This document shows positions 53,417 through 62,940 of a DNA stretch of 64,000 nucleotides, in pieces. Every line of letters begins with the position of its first letter. Positions within the stretch are counted from its first letter, which is position 1. The notes under the pieces were generated by a model. It ran no database searches, was not told where the DNA came from, and saw nothing but the letters and a program-made list of their open reading frames with translations. Position numbers and translations under genes: made by a program. The stretch is from Microbacterium sp. KUDC0406 (GTDB lineage: Bacteria > Actinomycetota > Actinomycetes > Actinomycetales > Microbacteriaceae): positions 310,001 to 374,000 of the forward strand of contig NZ_CP091138.1 of NCBI RefSeq assembly GCF_021582875.1, given 5' to 3'.

Positions 53417-54184
53417 TTAACGCACCCGTTTCGCCAGCAGGGCAGCGGCTTCGACGACGGCCCGTGCCGTGTGATCGGCGTCGACCGCAGCATCCGTCCA
53501 CGTCACCGCGATCGCCGCGACCGGCCAGCCGGCGTGATCGGTCACTGCCGCAGCGACCGATCGGAATCCCTCGGTGATCTCGCCGTCCTCCGTCGCGACG
53601 CCCGTCTGCCGCACGCTGCGAAGCAGCTCGCGCAGTTCGGAGGGCTTCTGGGGTCCGCGTCCGGTGCGCTCCGTGAAGGACGAGGCGTCGGGATACAGCG
53701 CGCGCACCTGCACCCTCGGCAGCGCGGCGAGCATCGCGCGCCCCGTCGCGGTCAGGTGCGCCGGAAGACGCACGCCGACATCCGTCACCAGCGCAGGCCG
53801 GCGCACGGCGCGCTCCTCGACGATGTACAGCACGTCCCGCCCGCTCATCACAGCGAGGTGAGCGCTCTCGCCGAGCCGGTCGGCGAGCCCCGCGACCAGC
53901 GGCCGTCCCAGGCGCGCCAGTGGCTCCTGTCTGGCATAGCCTCCGGCCAGTTCGAACGCGGACGTGCCGAGGCCCCACCGGTGATCCTGCGCGAGGTGCA
54001 CCACGAAACCGTGCTCCTCGAGCGTCGCCAGCAGATGGTAGATCGTCGACCGCTGGATGCCGAGATCCCGTGCCAGGGCGGATGCGGCGATCGGCGCCGG
54101 CCGGCGTGCGAGATGGCGCAGGATGCGCAGGGTCTGGTCCGCCGCGGGCACCTGTGCCCTTCGCTCCGAGTTGTCTGAGATCAC
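53417..54184 (-). CDS. IclR-family regulator, probable hut operon repressor
   Basis: 255 residues from GTG 54184. Winged helix AADQTLRILRHLARRPAPIAASALARDLGIQRSTIYHLLATLEEHGFVVH, then the effector domain with GRPLVAGLADRLGESAHLAVMSGRDVLYIVEERAV and HLTATGRAMLAAL...GPQKPSEL..., GVATEDGEITEGFRSVAAAVTDHAGWPVAAIAVTW. Divergent from hutHUIG, so it likely senses a histidine-pathway intermediate. A palindrome overlaps its start codon. Upstream in-frame codons exist, but this start is favoured because the family begins close to here. Confidence 0.9.
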   Translation of the reverse strand: MISDNSERRAQVPAADQTLRILRHLARRPAPIAASALARDLGIQRSTIYHLLATLEEHGFVVHLAQDHRWGLGTSAFELAGGYARQEPLARLGRPLVAGLADRLGESAHLAVMSGRDVLYIVEERAVRRPALVTDVGVRLPAHLTATGRAMLAALPRVQVRALYPDASSFTERTGRGPQKPSELRELLRSVRQTGVATEDGEITEGFRSVAAAVTDHAGWPVAAIAVTWTDAAVDADHTARAVVEAAALLAKRVR

Positions 54185-54190
54185 AGACAA
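54171..54190. promoter_or_regulatory. Palindrome over the IclR start codon (candidate operator)
   Basis: TTGTCTGAGATCACAGACAA, 7-bp arms TTGTCTG/CAGACAA, in the divergent gap 60 bp before hutH. Position suits control of both units. Confidence 0.7.
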
Positions 54191-54242
54191 AGGATGCCAC
54201 ATCGCTCTGTTCCCACGGTGAGCGCAGGTGTGGAATCGAATC

Positions 54243-55799
54243 ATGCCCCAGAACTCCTCTGTCGTCGTCGGCGCCGCACCCCTCGCGCCGGCCGACGTCG
54301 TCGCCATCGCCCGTCATCACGCTCCTGTCGTCATCGACGAGGGCGCCCTCGGCCGCGTGGCGGAGTCGCGCCGGGTCATCGACGCGATGGCCGCCGACCC
54401 GGTGCCGCACTATGGCGTCTCGACCGGTTTCGGCGCTCTCGCCACGACCTTCATCGCCCCGGACCGCCGCCGCCAGCTGCAGGTCAGCCTGATCCGCTCG
54501 CACGCCGCAGGCACCGGCCCCGAGGTCGAGACCGAGGTCGTCCGCGCGCTGCAGCTGCTGCGCCTGCAGACCCTCGCCTCCGGCCGCACCGGCGTGCGCC
54601 CCGTCGTCGTGGAGACCTACGCGGCGATGCTCAACGCCGGCATCACGCCGCTGGTCCGCGAGTACGGCTCGCTGGGCTGCTCCGGCGACCTCGCGCCGCT
54701 CGCGCACGTCGCCCTGGCCGCCATGGGCGAGGGGGACGTCCGCGTCTGCGACCCCTTGACAGGCTCGGGGACCAGGATCCCGGCATCCGACGCCCTCGCC
54801 GACGCCGGCATCGTTCCGCTCGTGCTGGAGGAGAAAGAGGGCCTCGCCCTCATCAACGGCACCGATGGGATGCTGGGCATGCTCGTGCTCGCCCTGCACG
54901 ACCTCGAGATGCTGGTCACCACCGCCGACCTGTCCGCCGCGATGTCGATCGAGTCGCAGCTCGGCACCGATGCCGTGTTCGCAGAGGATCTCATGGCGCT
55001 GCGTCCGCAGGTCGGCCAGGCTGCGTCTGCTGCCAACCTGCGCGCGTTCCTCGGGAACTCGCCCATGGTCGCCAGCCACAAGGGACCGGACGACGGTCGG
55101 GTGCAGGACGCCTACTCGCTGCGCTGCTCGCCGCAGGTGCACGGCGCCGCCCGCGACACCATGGCGCACGCCACCATGATCGCCGAGCGCGAGCTCGCCT
55201 CGGTCGTCGACAACCCCGTCGTCACCGTGGACGGACGCATCGAGTCCAACGGCAACTTCCACGGTGCGCCCGTCGCCGCCGTGCTCGACTTCCTCGCGAT
55301 CTCGGTCGCCGATGTGGCATCCGTCTCGGAGCGCCGCACCGACCGCGCCCTCGACCCGGCGCGCAGCCACGGGCTGCCGCCCTTCCTCGCCTCCGAGGTG
55401 GGCGTCGACTCCGGTCTGATGATCGCACAGTACGCCGCGGCCGGCATCGTGTCCGAGCTGAAGCGTCTCGCCGCCCCGGCATCCGTCGACTCGATCCCGT
55501 CGTCGGCGATGCAGGAGGACCATGTCTCGATGGGCTGGGCCGCCGGCCGCAAGCTCCGTCGCGCGATCGACGGGCTCGCCCGCGTGCTCGCGATCGAGAT
55601 CCTCACCGGCGCTCGTGCCCTCGACCTGCGTGCCCCGCTCGTCGCAGGACCCGCGACCGGCGCGGTGCGCGACCTGGTCCGCACCGTCGCCGGCGGCCCC
55701 GGCCCCGACCGGTTCCTCTCGCCCGAGATGGAAGCCGTCACCGAACTCGTCATCTCGGGCGCCGTCGCCCGCACCGCCAAGGAGAACGCGAATGTCTGA
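54243..55799 (+). CDS. hutH: Histidine ammonia-lyase
   Basis: 518 residues from ATG 54243 (a GTG at 54228 is an alternative). The MIO-forming triad is in [15 protein letters not shown], so the tripeptide reads Cys-Ser-Gly in place of Ala-Ser-Gly. [11 protein letters not shown] (Tyr site region), [29 protein letters not shown] and [18 protein letters not shown] complete it. Converts histidine to urocanate. A degenerate dispersed repeat (54753-54773) encodes the DPLTGSGT loop. Stop overlaps the hutU start by 8 nt. Confidence 0.96.
   Translation: MPQNSSVVVGAAPLAPADVVAIARHHAPVVIDEGALGRVAESRRVIDAMAADPVPHYGVSTGFGALATTFIAPDRRRQLQVSLIRSHAAGTGPEVETEVVRALQLLRLQTLASGRTGVRPVVVETYAAMLNAGITPLVREYGSLGCSGDLAPLAHVALAAMGEGDVRVCDPLTGSGTRIPASDALADAGIVPLVLEEKEGLALINGTDGMLGMLVLALHDLEMLVTTADLSAAMSIESQLGTDAVFAEDLMALRPQVGQAASAANLRAFLGNSPMVASHKGPDDGRVQDAYSLRCSPQVHGAARDTMAHATMIAERELASVVDNPVVTVDGRIESNGNFHGAPVAAVLDFLAISVADVASVSERRTDRALDPARSHGLPPFLASEVGVDSGLMIAQYAAAGIVSELKRLAAPASVDSIPSSAMQEDHVSMGWAAGRKLRRAIDGLARVLAIEILTGARALDLRAPLVAGPATGAVRDLVRTVAGGPGPDRFLSPEMEAVTELVISGAVARTAKENANV
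54753..54773 (+). repeat. Degenerate dispersed repeat inside hutH
   Basis: CCCTTGACAGGCTCGGGGAC plus C, a diverged CTTCGACAGGCTCAG copy. Confidence 0.55.
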
Positions 55800-57516
55800 C
55801 ACTTCGACAAGCTCAGTGACCCGGCCGGGCAACGGCCCCACTCTGCACGACCCGTCCCGCAGCATCCGTGCCCCGCGCGGCAACGAGCGCACCGCGAAGA
55901 GCTGGGGCGCCGAGGCGGCCAAGCGGATGCTGATGAACAATCTCGACGCAGAGGTCGCCGAGCACCCCGAAGACCTCGTGGTCTACGGCGGCACCGGCCG
56001 CGCCGCGCGCTCGTGGGAGGCGTACGACGCGATCGTGCGCACCCTCGACGAGCTCGAGCCCGACGAGACCCTGCTCGTGCAGTCCGGCAAGCCGGTCGGG
56101 GTGTTCCGCACCAACGAGTGGGCGCCGCGCGTGCTGATCGCCAACTCCAACCTGGTCGGCGACTGGGCCACCTGGCCGGAGTTCCGCAGGCTCGAGGAGC
56201 TCGGGTTGATGATGTACGGCCAGATGACGGCCGGCTCCTGGATCTACATCGGCACGCAGGGCATCCTGCAGGGCACCTACGAGACCTTCGCCGCCGTCGC
56301 TCGCTCGCTCGGCGCTTCGACAGGCTCAGCGACCCGATCCCTCAAGGGAACGCTCACTCTCACAGCCGGGGCCGGCGGCATGGGCGGCGCCCAGCCGCTC
56401 GCCGTCACGCTGAACGAGGGCGCTGTGCTGATCGTCGATGTCGACGAGACTCGGCTGTCGCGCCGCGTCGACCACGGCTACCTGGACCTCTACTGCACCG
56501 ATCTCGATGAGGCCGTCACCCGCGCGGTCGCCGCGAAGGATGCCGGGGAGGCGCTGTCCGTCGGCATCGTCGGCAACGCCGCCGAGGTGTTCCCCGAGCT
56601 GCTGCGTCGCGGCGTGCCGATCGACATCGTCACCGACCAGACCAGCGCGCACGACCCGCTCGCCTACCTGCCGATCGGCATCACCGTCGAGGACTGGAAG
56701 GCCGAGGCGGAGCGCGACCCGGAGGAGTTCACCCGTCGCTCGCGCGATTCGATGGCCGCGCACGTCGCCGCGATGGTCGCATTCCAGGATGCCGGTGCCG
56801 CCGTGTTCGACTACGGCAACTCGATCCGCGCCGAGGCTGCGCTTGGCGGCTTCGATCGCGCCTTCGAGTTCCCCGGCTTCGTGCCGGCGTACATCCGGCC
56901 GCAGTTCGAGGAGGGCCGCGGCCCGTTCCGCTGGGCGGCGCTCTCCGGCGACCCGGAGGACATCTACAAGACCGACCGCGCCATCGCCGAGCTGTTCCCC
57001 GAGGACGAGGCCCTGCACCGCTGGCTGGAGAAGGCGGGCGAGAAGGTGCACTTCGAGGGACTGCCCGCGCGCATCTGCTGGCTGGGGTACAAGGAGCGCC
57101 ACCTGGCGGGCCTGAAGTTCAACGAGATGGTCGCCTCGGGCGAGCTGTCCGCACCGATCGTCATCGGCCGCGACCACCTGGACTCGGGCTCCGTCGCGAG
57201 TCCGTACCGCGAGACCGAGGCCATGAAGGACGGCTCCGACGCGATCGCCGACTGGCCGCTGCTGAACGCGCTGCTCAACACCGCATCCGGCGCCAGCTGG
57301 GTGTCGCTGCACCACGGCGGCGGCGTCGGCATCGGCCGCTCCATCCACGCCGGTCAGGTCACCGTCGCCGACGGCTCCGAGCTGGCTGCGGAGAAGCTCG
57401 AGCGCGTGTTGACCAACGACCCGGGCACCGGGGTGATGCGGCACGTCGACGCGGGGTACGACCACGCCAAGGACGTCGCGCGCGAGCGCGGCCTCACGGT
57501 GCCGATGGGGCTCTGA
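55792..57516 (+). CDS. hutU: Urocanate hydratase
   Basis: 574 residues. [99 protein letters not shown] (NAD site), [44 protein letters not shown]. Adds water to urocanate. Odd: two dispersed repeats sit in frame. One is 10 nt after the start ([10 protein letters not shown]). The other is inside the conserved core ([15 protein letters not shown] just before TLTLTAG), where the family normally has a shorter linker. Overlaps hutH by 8 nt and hutI by 1. Confidence 0.96.
   Translation: MSDTSTSSVTRPGNGPTLHDPSRSIRAPRGNERTAKSWGAEAAKRMLMNNLDAEVAEHPEDLVVYGGTGRAARSWEAYDAIVRTLDELEPDETLLVQSGKPVGVFRTNEWAPRVLIANSNLVGDWATWPEFRRLEELGLMMYGQMTAGSWIYIGTQGILQGTYETFAAVARSLGASTGSATRSLKGTLTLTAGAGGMGGAQPLAVTLNEGAVLIVDVDETRLSRRVDHGYLDLYCTDLDEAVTRAVAAKDAGEALSVGIVGNAAEVFPELLRRGVPIDIVTDQTSAHDPLAYLPIGITVEDWKAEAERDPEEFTRRSRDSMAAHVAAMVAFQDAGAAVFDYGNSIRAEAALGGFDRAFEFPGFVPAYIRPQFEEGRGPFRWAALSGDPEDIYKTDRAIAELFPEDEALHRWLEKAGEKVHFEGLPARICWLGYKERHLAGLKFNEMVASGELSAPIVIGRDHLDSGSVASPYRETEAMKDGSDAIADWPLLNALLNTASGASWVSLHHGGGVGIGRSIHAGQVTVADGSELAAEKLERVLTNDPGTGVMRHVDAGYDHAKDVARERGLTVPMGL
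55802..55821 (+). repeat. Dispersed repeat at the 5' end of hutU
   Basis: CTTCGACAAGCTCAGTGACC, in frame, 10 nt past the start codon. Confidence 0.8.
56315..56334 (+). repeat. Dispersed repeat in the core of hutU
   Basis: CTTCGACAGGCTCAGCGACC, in frame, encoding STGSATR-type residues. Confidence 0.8.
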
Positions 57517-58712
57517 TGTCCATCCTCATCACGAACATCGGCGAGCTGACGACCAACGTTCCCGCCGGCGAAGACCGGCTGGGCACCCGGCACGACGCGG
57601 CGGTACTGATCGAGGACGGCAGGATCGCGTGGGCGGGGGCCTCGGAGGAGGCTGAGGGCGTTTCGTCTCGCTTCGCTCGGTCAACGACCGAAGAAGTCGA
57701 CGTCGTGGATGCCGGTGGCGGCGCCGTCATCCCCGGTTTCGTGGACAGCCACAGCCACCTCGTGTTCGGCGGTGACCGTGCCGCGGAGTTCGAGGCCCGA
57801 ATGGCCGGCCAGAAGTACGCCGCCGGCGGCATCCGCTCGACCGTCGCGGCGACGCGCGCCGCCACCGATGACGAGCTGCGGGAACGGCTTCGCGGATTCG
57901 TTCACGAGATGCGCGCCCAGGGCACCACAACCGTCGAGATCAAGAGCGGCTACGGACTCGATGTGGCGACCGAGGAGCGCCTGGTGCGCCTGGCATCCGA
58001 GGTGACGCCGGAGGTGACCTTTCTCGGTGCGCACGTCGTGCCGGCCGAGTACGCCGAGAGAGCCGACGAGTACGTCGACCTCGTCGTGGGGGAGATGCTG
58101 GATGCCTGCGCGCCGCACGCCCGCTGGATCGACGTGTTCTGCGAGACCGGTGCCTTCACCGTCGCGCAGTCCCGGCGCGTGCTCGAGGCGGGCATCGCCC
58201 GAGGTCTGAGGCCGCGGGTGCACGCCAGTCAGCTCGGCCCGGGGGAGGGCGTGCGGATGGCGGTAGAGCTGGGCGCGGCATCCGTCGACCACGGCACGTA
58301 CCTGACCGATGCCGACGTCGCGGCGCTCGCCGCGAGCGACACGGTGCTCACGCTGCTGCCCGGCGTGGAGTTCTCCACCCGGCAGCCGTACCCGGACGCC
58401 CGCCGGCTGATCGATGCCGGAGTGACCGTCGCGATCGCCTGCGACACCAACCCGGGGTCGAGCTTCACGAGTTCGATGCCGTTCTGCATCGCCGTCGCGG
58501 TGCGCGACATGCGGATGACGGTGGCCGAGGCGGTCTGGGCGGCGACGGCCGGGGGAGCGGCGGCCCTGCAGCGCGATGACATCGGAGCGATCGCTCCGGG
58601 CATGCGCGCCGACCTGGTCCTGCTCGATTCGCCGACCCGGGTGCACCTCGCCTACCGGCCCGGTGTCCCGCTCGTGAAGCAGGTCTGGAAGGACGGGGCC
58701 GCGACGCTCTGA
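57516..58712 (+). CDS. hutI: Imidazolonepropionase
   Basis: 398 residues. [18 protein letters not shown] (metal HxH), [46 protein letters not shown]: the metal-dependent hydrolase motifs of HutI. Opens imidazolone to formiminoglutamate. ATG shares a base with the hutU stop (TGATG). An in-frame GTTTCGTCTCGCTTCGCTCG repeat copy (57660-57690) adds [10 protein letters not shown] in a loop near residue 50. Confidence 0.96.
   Translation: MSILITNIGELTTNVPAGEDRLGTRHDAAVLIEDGRIAWAGASEEAEGVSSRFARSTTEEVDVVDAGGGAVIPGFVDSHSHLVFGGDRAAEFEARMAGQKYAAGGIRSTVAATRAATDDELRERLRGFVHEMRAQGTTTVEIKSGYGLDVATEERLVRLASEVTPEVTFLGAHVVPAEYAERADEYVDLVVGEMLDACAPHARWIDVFCETGAFTVAQSRRVLEAGIARGLRPRVHASQLGPGEGVRMAVELGAASVDHGTYLTDADVAALAASDTVLTLLPGVEFSTRQPYPDARRLIDAGVTVAIACDTNPGSSFTSSMPFCIAVAVRDMRMTVAEAVWAATAGGAAALQRDDIGAIAPGMRADLVLLDSPTRVHLAYRPGVPLVKQVWKDGAATL
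57660..57690 (-). repeat. Dispersed repeat (GTTGAGCGAG family) inside hutI
   Basis: GTTTCGTCTCGCTTCGCTCG followed by GTCAACGACC, the inverse orientation of the 2842 and 15470 copies. Confidence 0.8.
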
Positions 58713-58746
58713 GCGGCGCTCGTCTCCCATCCGACGAAGGAGAACC

Positions 58747-59634
58747 ATGGCACTCTCGCACGACGACCTCTGGCCCCGCGCCGGTGGCTGGCCGGTGTTC
58801 GACGGCACCGCCGACGCCGTACTGCTCGGGATCCCCGCCTGGCGGTCGTCGCTCTCACCCACCGGCGCGCACGCCACCCCGGCCGCGGTGCGCGAAGCAC
58901 TGCAGCGCTACAGCGCGACCCTGATGACCAGTCCACCGCTCGACCTGAACGCCGCACTGCGCATCGCCGATGCCGGTGACGTGACAGAACCGGACGGGGA
59001 AGAGGGCGTCGAGCGGGCAGTGGCGCGCGTCGCAGAGCTCGCCGCGGCCGTCGATCTCACGATCGCGATCGGCGGCGACAACTCCGTGACCTACGCGGCT
59101 GCCCGCGGATCGCGGGCAGACGGGCTGATCACGATCGACGCGCACTTCGACCTGCGCGACGGCGTCTCCAACGGATCTCCGGTCCGGCGGCTCGTGGAGG
59201 ACGCCCCGGAGCCGATCGACCCCGCCCGCATCGTGCAGATCGGGATCGCCGACTTCGCGAACTCGGCCGCCTACGCCCGGCGGGCGGCGGACTGGGGCAT
59301 TCGGGTGATCACCCTCGACGAGCTCCGCCGGCGAGGGATCGAGGACATCGCCGCGGAAGCGCTGGAGATCGCGGGCGCCGGATCCCGCATCCACTTCGAC
59401 ATCGATGTGGACGCCTGCGACCGGTCCGTCGCCCCCGGGTGCCCTGCGAGCGTCCCCGGAGGGCTCGCCGCCTGGGAGCTGCGCGCGCTGACGCGTCGGA
59501 TCGCCGCGGACCGCCGGGTGATCAGCGCGGACATCGCCGAGGTCGATGCGACAGCGGACACCGAGGATGCCAGGACCGTGCGCCTCGCGGCGCTGTGCGT
59601 GCTCGAACTGCTCGCAGGCCTCGCCGCGCGCTGA
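58747..59634 (+). CDS. hutG: Formimidoylglutamase
   Basis: 295 residues of the arginase/agmatinase fold. Manganese motifs GGDNSVTYAA, TIDAHFDLRD, and HFDIDVDACDRSVAPGCPASVPGGL, with SADIAEVDA. Splits formiminoglutamate to glutamate and formamide, the last step of the four-gene route. AAGGAGAACC ribosome-binding site; 34 nt after hutI. Confidence 0.93.
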   Translation: MALSHDDLWPRAGGWPVFDGTADAVLLGIPAWRSSLSPTGAHATPAAVREALQRYSATLMTSPPLDLNAALRIADAGDVTEPDGEEGVERAVARVAELAAAVDLTIAIGGDNSVTYAAARGSRADGLITIDAHFDLRDGVSNGSPVRRLVEDAPEPIDPARIVQIGIADFANSAAYARRAADWGIRVITLDELRRRGIEDIAAEALEIAGAGSRIHFDIDVDACDRSVAPGCPASVPGGLAAWELRALTRRIAADRRVISADIAEVDATADTEDARTVRLAALCVLELLAGLAAR

Positions 59635-59651
59635 ACCGTTCGGCGGGGCGG

Positions 59652-59670
59652 CCGGCGCGGATGGCGCCGG
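59652..59670. terminator. Hairpin between hutG and the convergent gene
   Basis: CCGGCGC (59652-59658) pairs with GCGCCGG (59664-59670), 5-nt loop. Confidence 0.5.
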
Positions 59671-60012
59671 TCAGGGGACCTGCGACCAGGCGATCATGGT
59701 GCACACAGCCAGTCCGACCAGCGCGACCACGGCCATCGTGAGCATCAGGACGGCCATCCAGCGCAGCCGCCTGACGTGGTCGGTCACGCCGAGGCGTGCG
59801 AAGACGATGCCGGCGTAGAGCAGCAGCGCGGTGATCAGCGTCGCCCAGGCCACCGGAACAGCGGCGCCCGGTGTGAACACGATCAGTGTGAGCGGGATCG
59901 CGCACAGCACCAGGAAGATCCCGCCGACGACCAGCCAGATCCGGCCGGTCGACGTGCGGAGCGCCGGCTGGTTCCGCACCAGCGTGGGGTCGTCCTCCTG
60001 GTCCTCTGACAT
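59671..60012 (-). CDS. Small membrane protein
   Basis: 113 residues: hydrophilic start (MSEDQEDDPTLVRNQPALRTSTG), then three membrane helices (IWLVVGGIFLVLCAIPLTLIVF, VAWATLITALLLYAGIVFA, WMAVLMLTMAVVALVGLAVCTMIAW). No motif recognised; probably an operon with the small protein upstream (5 nt after a 14-codon ORF). Confidence 0.75.
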   Translation of the reverse strand: MSEDQEDDPTLVRNQPALRTSTGRIWLVVGGIFLVLCAIPLTLIVFTPGAAVPVAWATLITALLLYAGIVFARLGVTDHVRRLRWMAVLMLTMAVVALVGLAVCTMIAWSQVP

Positions 60013-60060
60013 GTCATCACGCCCGATCGGCGGACTCGTCGGTGGTGGCGTCGTCGCTCA

Positions 60061-60288
60061 TCAGTGATCCTCGCCGGGTTCGGCGAGGCGGTCGCGCAGC
60101 ATCCGCTTGCCCTGCTCGCCGGCCTTGAGGCTGTTGTGCTGGATCTTGCGGAACCATTCGGCCAGCTCCGCGTCCTCGGCGAACTCCGCGTCCTCGATGT
60201 AGGTCTGCATGGTCCAGGCGTTGCGCAGCGACGCCTCCAGCACGCAGACGAGGTTGTAGTTCTTGTCCTTCATCGTGCTCTCGGGCAT
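60061..60288 (-). CDS. Small soluble hypothetical protein
   Basis: 75 residues (MPESTMKDKNYNLVCVLEASLRNAWTMQTYIEDAEFAEDAELAEWFRKIQHNSLKAGEQGKRMLRDRL). Mostly helical, with a ferritin-like or four-helix flavour in YIEDAEFAEDAELAEWFRKIQ. Start at 60288 chosen because GGAG lies 9 nt before it; an in-frame ATG at 60297 is too close. The family is known as a short actinobacterial protein of unknown role. Confidence 0.7.
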   Translation of the reverse strand: MPESTMKDKNYNLVCVLEASLRNAWTMQTYIEDAEFAEDAELAEWFRKIQHNSLKAGEQGKRMLRDRLAEPGEDH

Positions 60289-60421
60289 GTCGTCCATCTC
60301 CTTCTCTCGTCTTCCGTGATCCCTCAGAGTCGGTCTCGCATCGGGTTCCGGGCAGGGGGTGGCGCACGCCCGACCGACGGCGTATCCTCGGCCGGCGGTG
60401 CCGCCCGCCCGCCTGCGCGAG

Positions 60422-60427
60422 TAGCGT
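60422..60427 (+). promoter_or_regulatory. -10 element, leaderless geometry
   Basis: TAGCGT, 6 nt (which also read GGAGGC), ATG at 60434. Confidence 0.45.
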
Positions 60428-60433
60428 GGAGGC

Positions 60434-61078
60434 ATGGCTCGGATACTGATCGTCGGCGGCCACGGAAAGATCGCGCTGCTGCTCGCTCCCCTTCTCGTCT
60501 CACGCGGCGATGACGTCACGGCGGTGATCCGCAATCCGGCACATGCCGCCGAAGTGCGAATCACGGGCGCGGACCCCGTGGTCTTCGACATCGAGCACGA
60601 GAACCGCGAAGCCCTCGCACGCCTCATGGCCGGGCATGACGCCGTCGTCTGGTCGGCAGGTGCCGGTGGCGGCGACGCAGCGCGCACGCACGCCGTGGAC
60701 TTCGAGGCCGCGGTGCGTTCCATGGATGCGGCGAAGGATGCCGGCGTGCGTCGCTACGTGATGGTGTCCTACTTCGGATCCTCGCCGCAGCACGGCATTC
60801 CCGCGACGGACTCCTTCCACGCCTACGCCGAGGCGAAGGCGGCGGCCGACGAGTATCTGCGGGCGACCGCGCTCGACTGGACGGTCCTCGGGCCGAGCCG
60901 GCTCACTCTCGGCGAGAGCACGGGGCGCATCGACGTCGAGCCGGCAGCATCCGGGGAGGTCTCCAGGGCGAATGTCGCTCAGGTCATCGCACAGACGCTC
61001 ATCGAACCCATCACAGTCCGCCGGACGATCCGCTTCAACGACGGTGAGCGGCAGATCGCCGAAGCGCTCGCGGGCTGA
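60434..61078 (+). CDS. NAD(P)-binding atypical SDR
   Basis: 214 residues. MARILIVGGHGKIALLLAPLLVSRGDDVTAVIRN (Rossmann GGxGKI), VVFDIEHE, DAVVWSAGAGGG, YVMVSYFGSS, HAYAEAKAAADEYLRAT (YxxxK-type), LDWTVLGPSRLT. Matches NAD(P)H-binding sugar-epimerase-like proteins. Reaction unknown. Related in type to the gene at 5536. Confidence 0.88.
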   Translation: MARILIVGGHGKIALLLAPLLVSRGDDVTAVIRNPAHAAEVRITGADPVVFDIEHENREALARLMAGHDAVVWSAGAGGGDAARTHAVDFEAAVRSMDAAKDAGVRRYVMVSYFGSSPQHGIPATDSFHAYAEAKAAADEYLRATALDWTVLGPSRLTLGESTGRIDVEPAASGEVSRANVAQVIAQTLIEPITVRRTIRFNDGERQIAEALAG

Positions 61079-61082
61079 GCGA

Positions 61083-61442
61083 TCAGCGCAGGACGGCGAT
61101 CGCGATCCGATCCAGCGCCCAGGCGCTGAAGAGCGCGATCCCTGCGCCACCGATCCCGGTGACCCAGAGAGCGACTCCGGCGCCCCCGAAGAGCACGGCC
61201 TCGAGTACGACGCGAGCGGGCACCGGTATCGTGATCCGCGCCTGGGGAGAGAGGAACGCACCCCAGATGACGGCGATCAGCACCACCGCCGCGAGAGCGG
61301 TGACCCACGCCCAGCCGCCTGGTGTCAGCCGCCAGGCGGCCGCAGCGGCGCCGGCGAGCAGAGCCAGCTCGAGCAGGAACCGCGCCACGAGCGCCGTGCG
61401 CAGGCCGGGGCCGCCGGTGGTGAACGCGTCGCCGCCGGTCAT
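61083..61442 (-). CDS. DUF2568 (YrdB-like) membrane protein
   Basis: 119 residues, four membrane helices (ALVARFLLELALLAGAAAAAW, WAWVTALAAVVLIAVIWGAFLSP, ARVVLEAVLFGGAGVALWV, GIALFSAWALDRIA). Typical of the YrdB family; function unknown. ATG 61442 lies 10 nt after GGAG and overlaps by ATGA a 31-codon ORF upstream. Confidence 0.85.
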   Translation of the reverse strand: MTGGDAFTTGGPGLRTALVARFLLELALLAGAAAAAWRLTPGGWAWVTALAAVVLIAVIWGAFLSPQARITIPVPARVVLEAVLFGGAGVALWVTGIGGAGIALFSAWALDRIAIAVLR

Positions 61443-61534
61443 CCGGCGGACATCTCCATGACCGTTCGGCGCGACCGTTCGGTCGCCGATCGGCCTCGTC
61501 CTGTCCAGGCGAAGACACACGCGGGGTCGATCAT
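61439..61534 (-). CDS. 31-codon leaderless ORF coupled to the DUF2568 gene
   Basis: MIDPACVFAWTGRGRSATER...MSAG, 31 residues. TAGGCT stands 6 nt before its ATG, as at other leaderless genes here, and its TGA overlaps the DUF2568 start (ATGA). May be a leader ORF that delivers ribosomes, a real small protein, or an out-of-frame N-terminus. No similarity recognised. Confidence 0.45.
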   Translation of the reverse strand: MIDPACVFAWTGRGRSATERSRRTVMEMSAG

Positions 61535-61569
61535 GGTGCCAGCCTAGGGGCCGATCGCACGCCGGCGGG

Positions 61570-62866
61570 TCACACCGGGATCACGGCATGCGCGACCGCG
61601 AAGATCGCGAGACCCGCGAGAGCGCCGACGACGGTGCCGTTCAAGCGGATGTACTGCAGGTCACGGCCGACCATGAGCTCGATCTTCTCGGTGGTCTCGG
61701 CGGGATCCCAGCGCTCGATGGTGTCGGTGATGATCGACGCGATGTCGTGCCGGTAGCGGTCGACGGCGAAGACCGCGGCGTCGGTCACCCACCCGTCCAC
61801 GCGGCGCTGCAGGGCGGCATCCGTCGTCAGCCTCGTGCCGATGTCGGCGATGGCCGACGCCGCCCTGGTGCGCAGCCCGCTGTGCGGGTCGTCCAGCGCG
61901 TGGATCAGCCCGGTCTTCGCGGCCTGCCACGTCTCGGCCGCGAGGGCGGCGACGCGCGGGCTGTCGAACAGCCCGGCCTTGGCGTTCTCCAGCCGCGTGC
62001 GCATGGACGGATCGTGCTGCAGACGGTCGGCGAGGCGGGTGAGGTAGCCGTCGATCGCGATCCGGGCCGGATGCCGGGGATCGGCCTGGACGGCGTGTGC
62101 GAACTTCACGGCCTCGCGATAGACCGTCTCGTCCACCATCCGATGCCCGATGGACGGCACCCAGGATGGCAGGCGCCGCGACACCAGACCTCGGAACGCC
62201 TGCGCGTTCGCATCGAGCCAGGTCACGATGCTGTCCACAGCGAGATCGACGGCGCCGTGGTGCGCGCCGGAGTCGACGATGCGCTCGAGCCATGCCCCGG
62301 CGGGTGGCCCCCATTCCGGATCGACCAGATGCTGGCGCGCGAGGTCGGCGATCACGTCGCGGACGTCGTCGTCGCTCAGCGCGTGCAGCACGGCGGTCGC
62401 GACCGTCGCCCCCTCCGGCGGCGACGCGCTCCGCGTGCGTCTGGGTCGCGGAGCCCGTCGAAGGGTCGCTCAGCCATTCGCCGAGACGCCGCGCGACCTC
62501 GGTCTGCTCCAGCTTGGTGCGCACGACCTCGCCGGAGAGGAAGTTCGTCTCCACGAACTCGCCCAGGCTGCGTCCGATCTCGTCCTTTCGGTTCGGGATG
62601 ATCGCGGTGTGCGGGATCGGCAGGCCGAGCGGATGCCGGAACAGTGCGGTGACTGCGAACCAGTCCGCCAGGGCGCCGACCATGCCGCCCTCGGCCGCGG
62701 CCCGCACGTACGCGAGCCACGGCAAGCGCTCCTGGAACGCGAACGCGAAGACGAACGCGACGGCCATGAACAGGAGCGCGCCCAGCGCGACGGCCTTCAT
62801 CAGCCGCAGACCGCGCAGCCGCTCCTGATCGGCGGCGGACAGCTCCGCCATCGGGGTACGCGACAT
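61570..62866 (-). CDS. DUF445 membrane protein (frameshifted)
   Basis: About 431 residues after repair. N-terminal helix (LMKAVALGALLFMAVAFVFAFAF), YVRAAAEGGMVGALADWFAVTALFRHPLGLPIPHTAIIPNRKDEIGRSLGEFVETNFLS (DUF445 signature), a long helical middle, and a C-terminal helix (LNGTVVGALAGLAIFAVAHAV). One base is surplus in 62409-62420; removal gives VAAEGATVATAVLHALSDDD. A dispersed repeat (62444-62464) encodes LSDPSTGSATQ just before the break. Function unknown; membrane or envelope. Confidence 0.87.
62444..62464 (-). repeat. Dispersed repeat inside the DUF445 gene
   Basis: GGTCGCGGAGCCCGTCGAAG plus G; diverged copy of the cysS/hutU repeat. Confidence 0.65.
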
Positions 62867-62904
62867 GCCCTCATCCTTTCATGCGCCACAGGCGCGTAGA
62901 GTGT

Positions 62905-62920
62905 GTAGTACTATCACTAC
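62905..62920. promoter_or_regulatory. Palindrome before the toxin-antitoxin pair
   Basis: GTAGT-ACTATC-ACTAC, 21 nt before the antitoxin start; likely its autoregulatory operator. Confidence 0.55.
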
Positions 62921-62940
62921 TTCTTTCGGGGAGGGGCACG

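Noticed and set aside
53376..55940. 854-codon ORF antisense to hutH, overlapping the IclR gene out of frame
   Set aside because: Composition is typical of a shadow frame; both overlapped genes are clear.
60017..60061. 14-codon ORF (MSDDATTDESADRA) between two small genes
   Set aside because: Overlaps the neighbouring stop by TGATG, but too short and without recognisable content; may simply be spacer.
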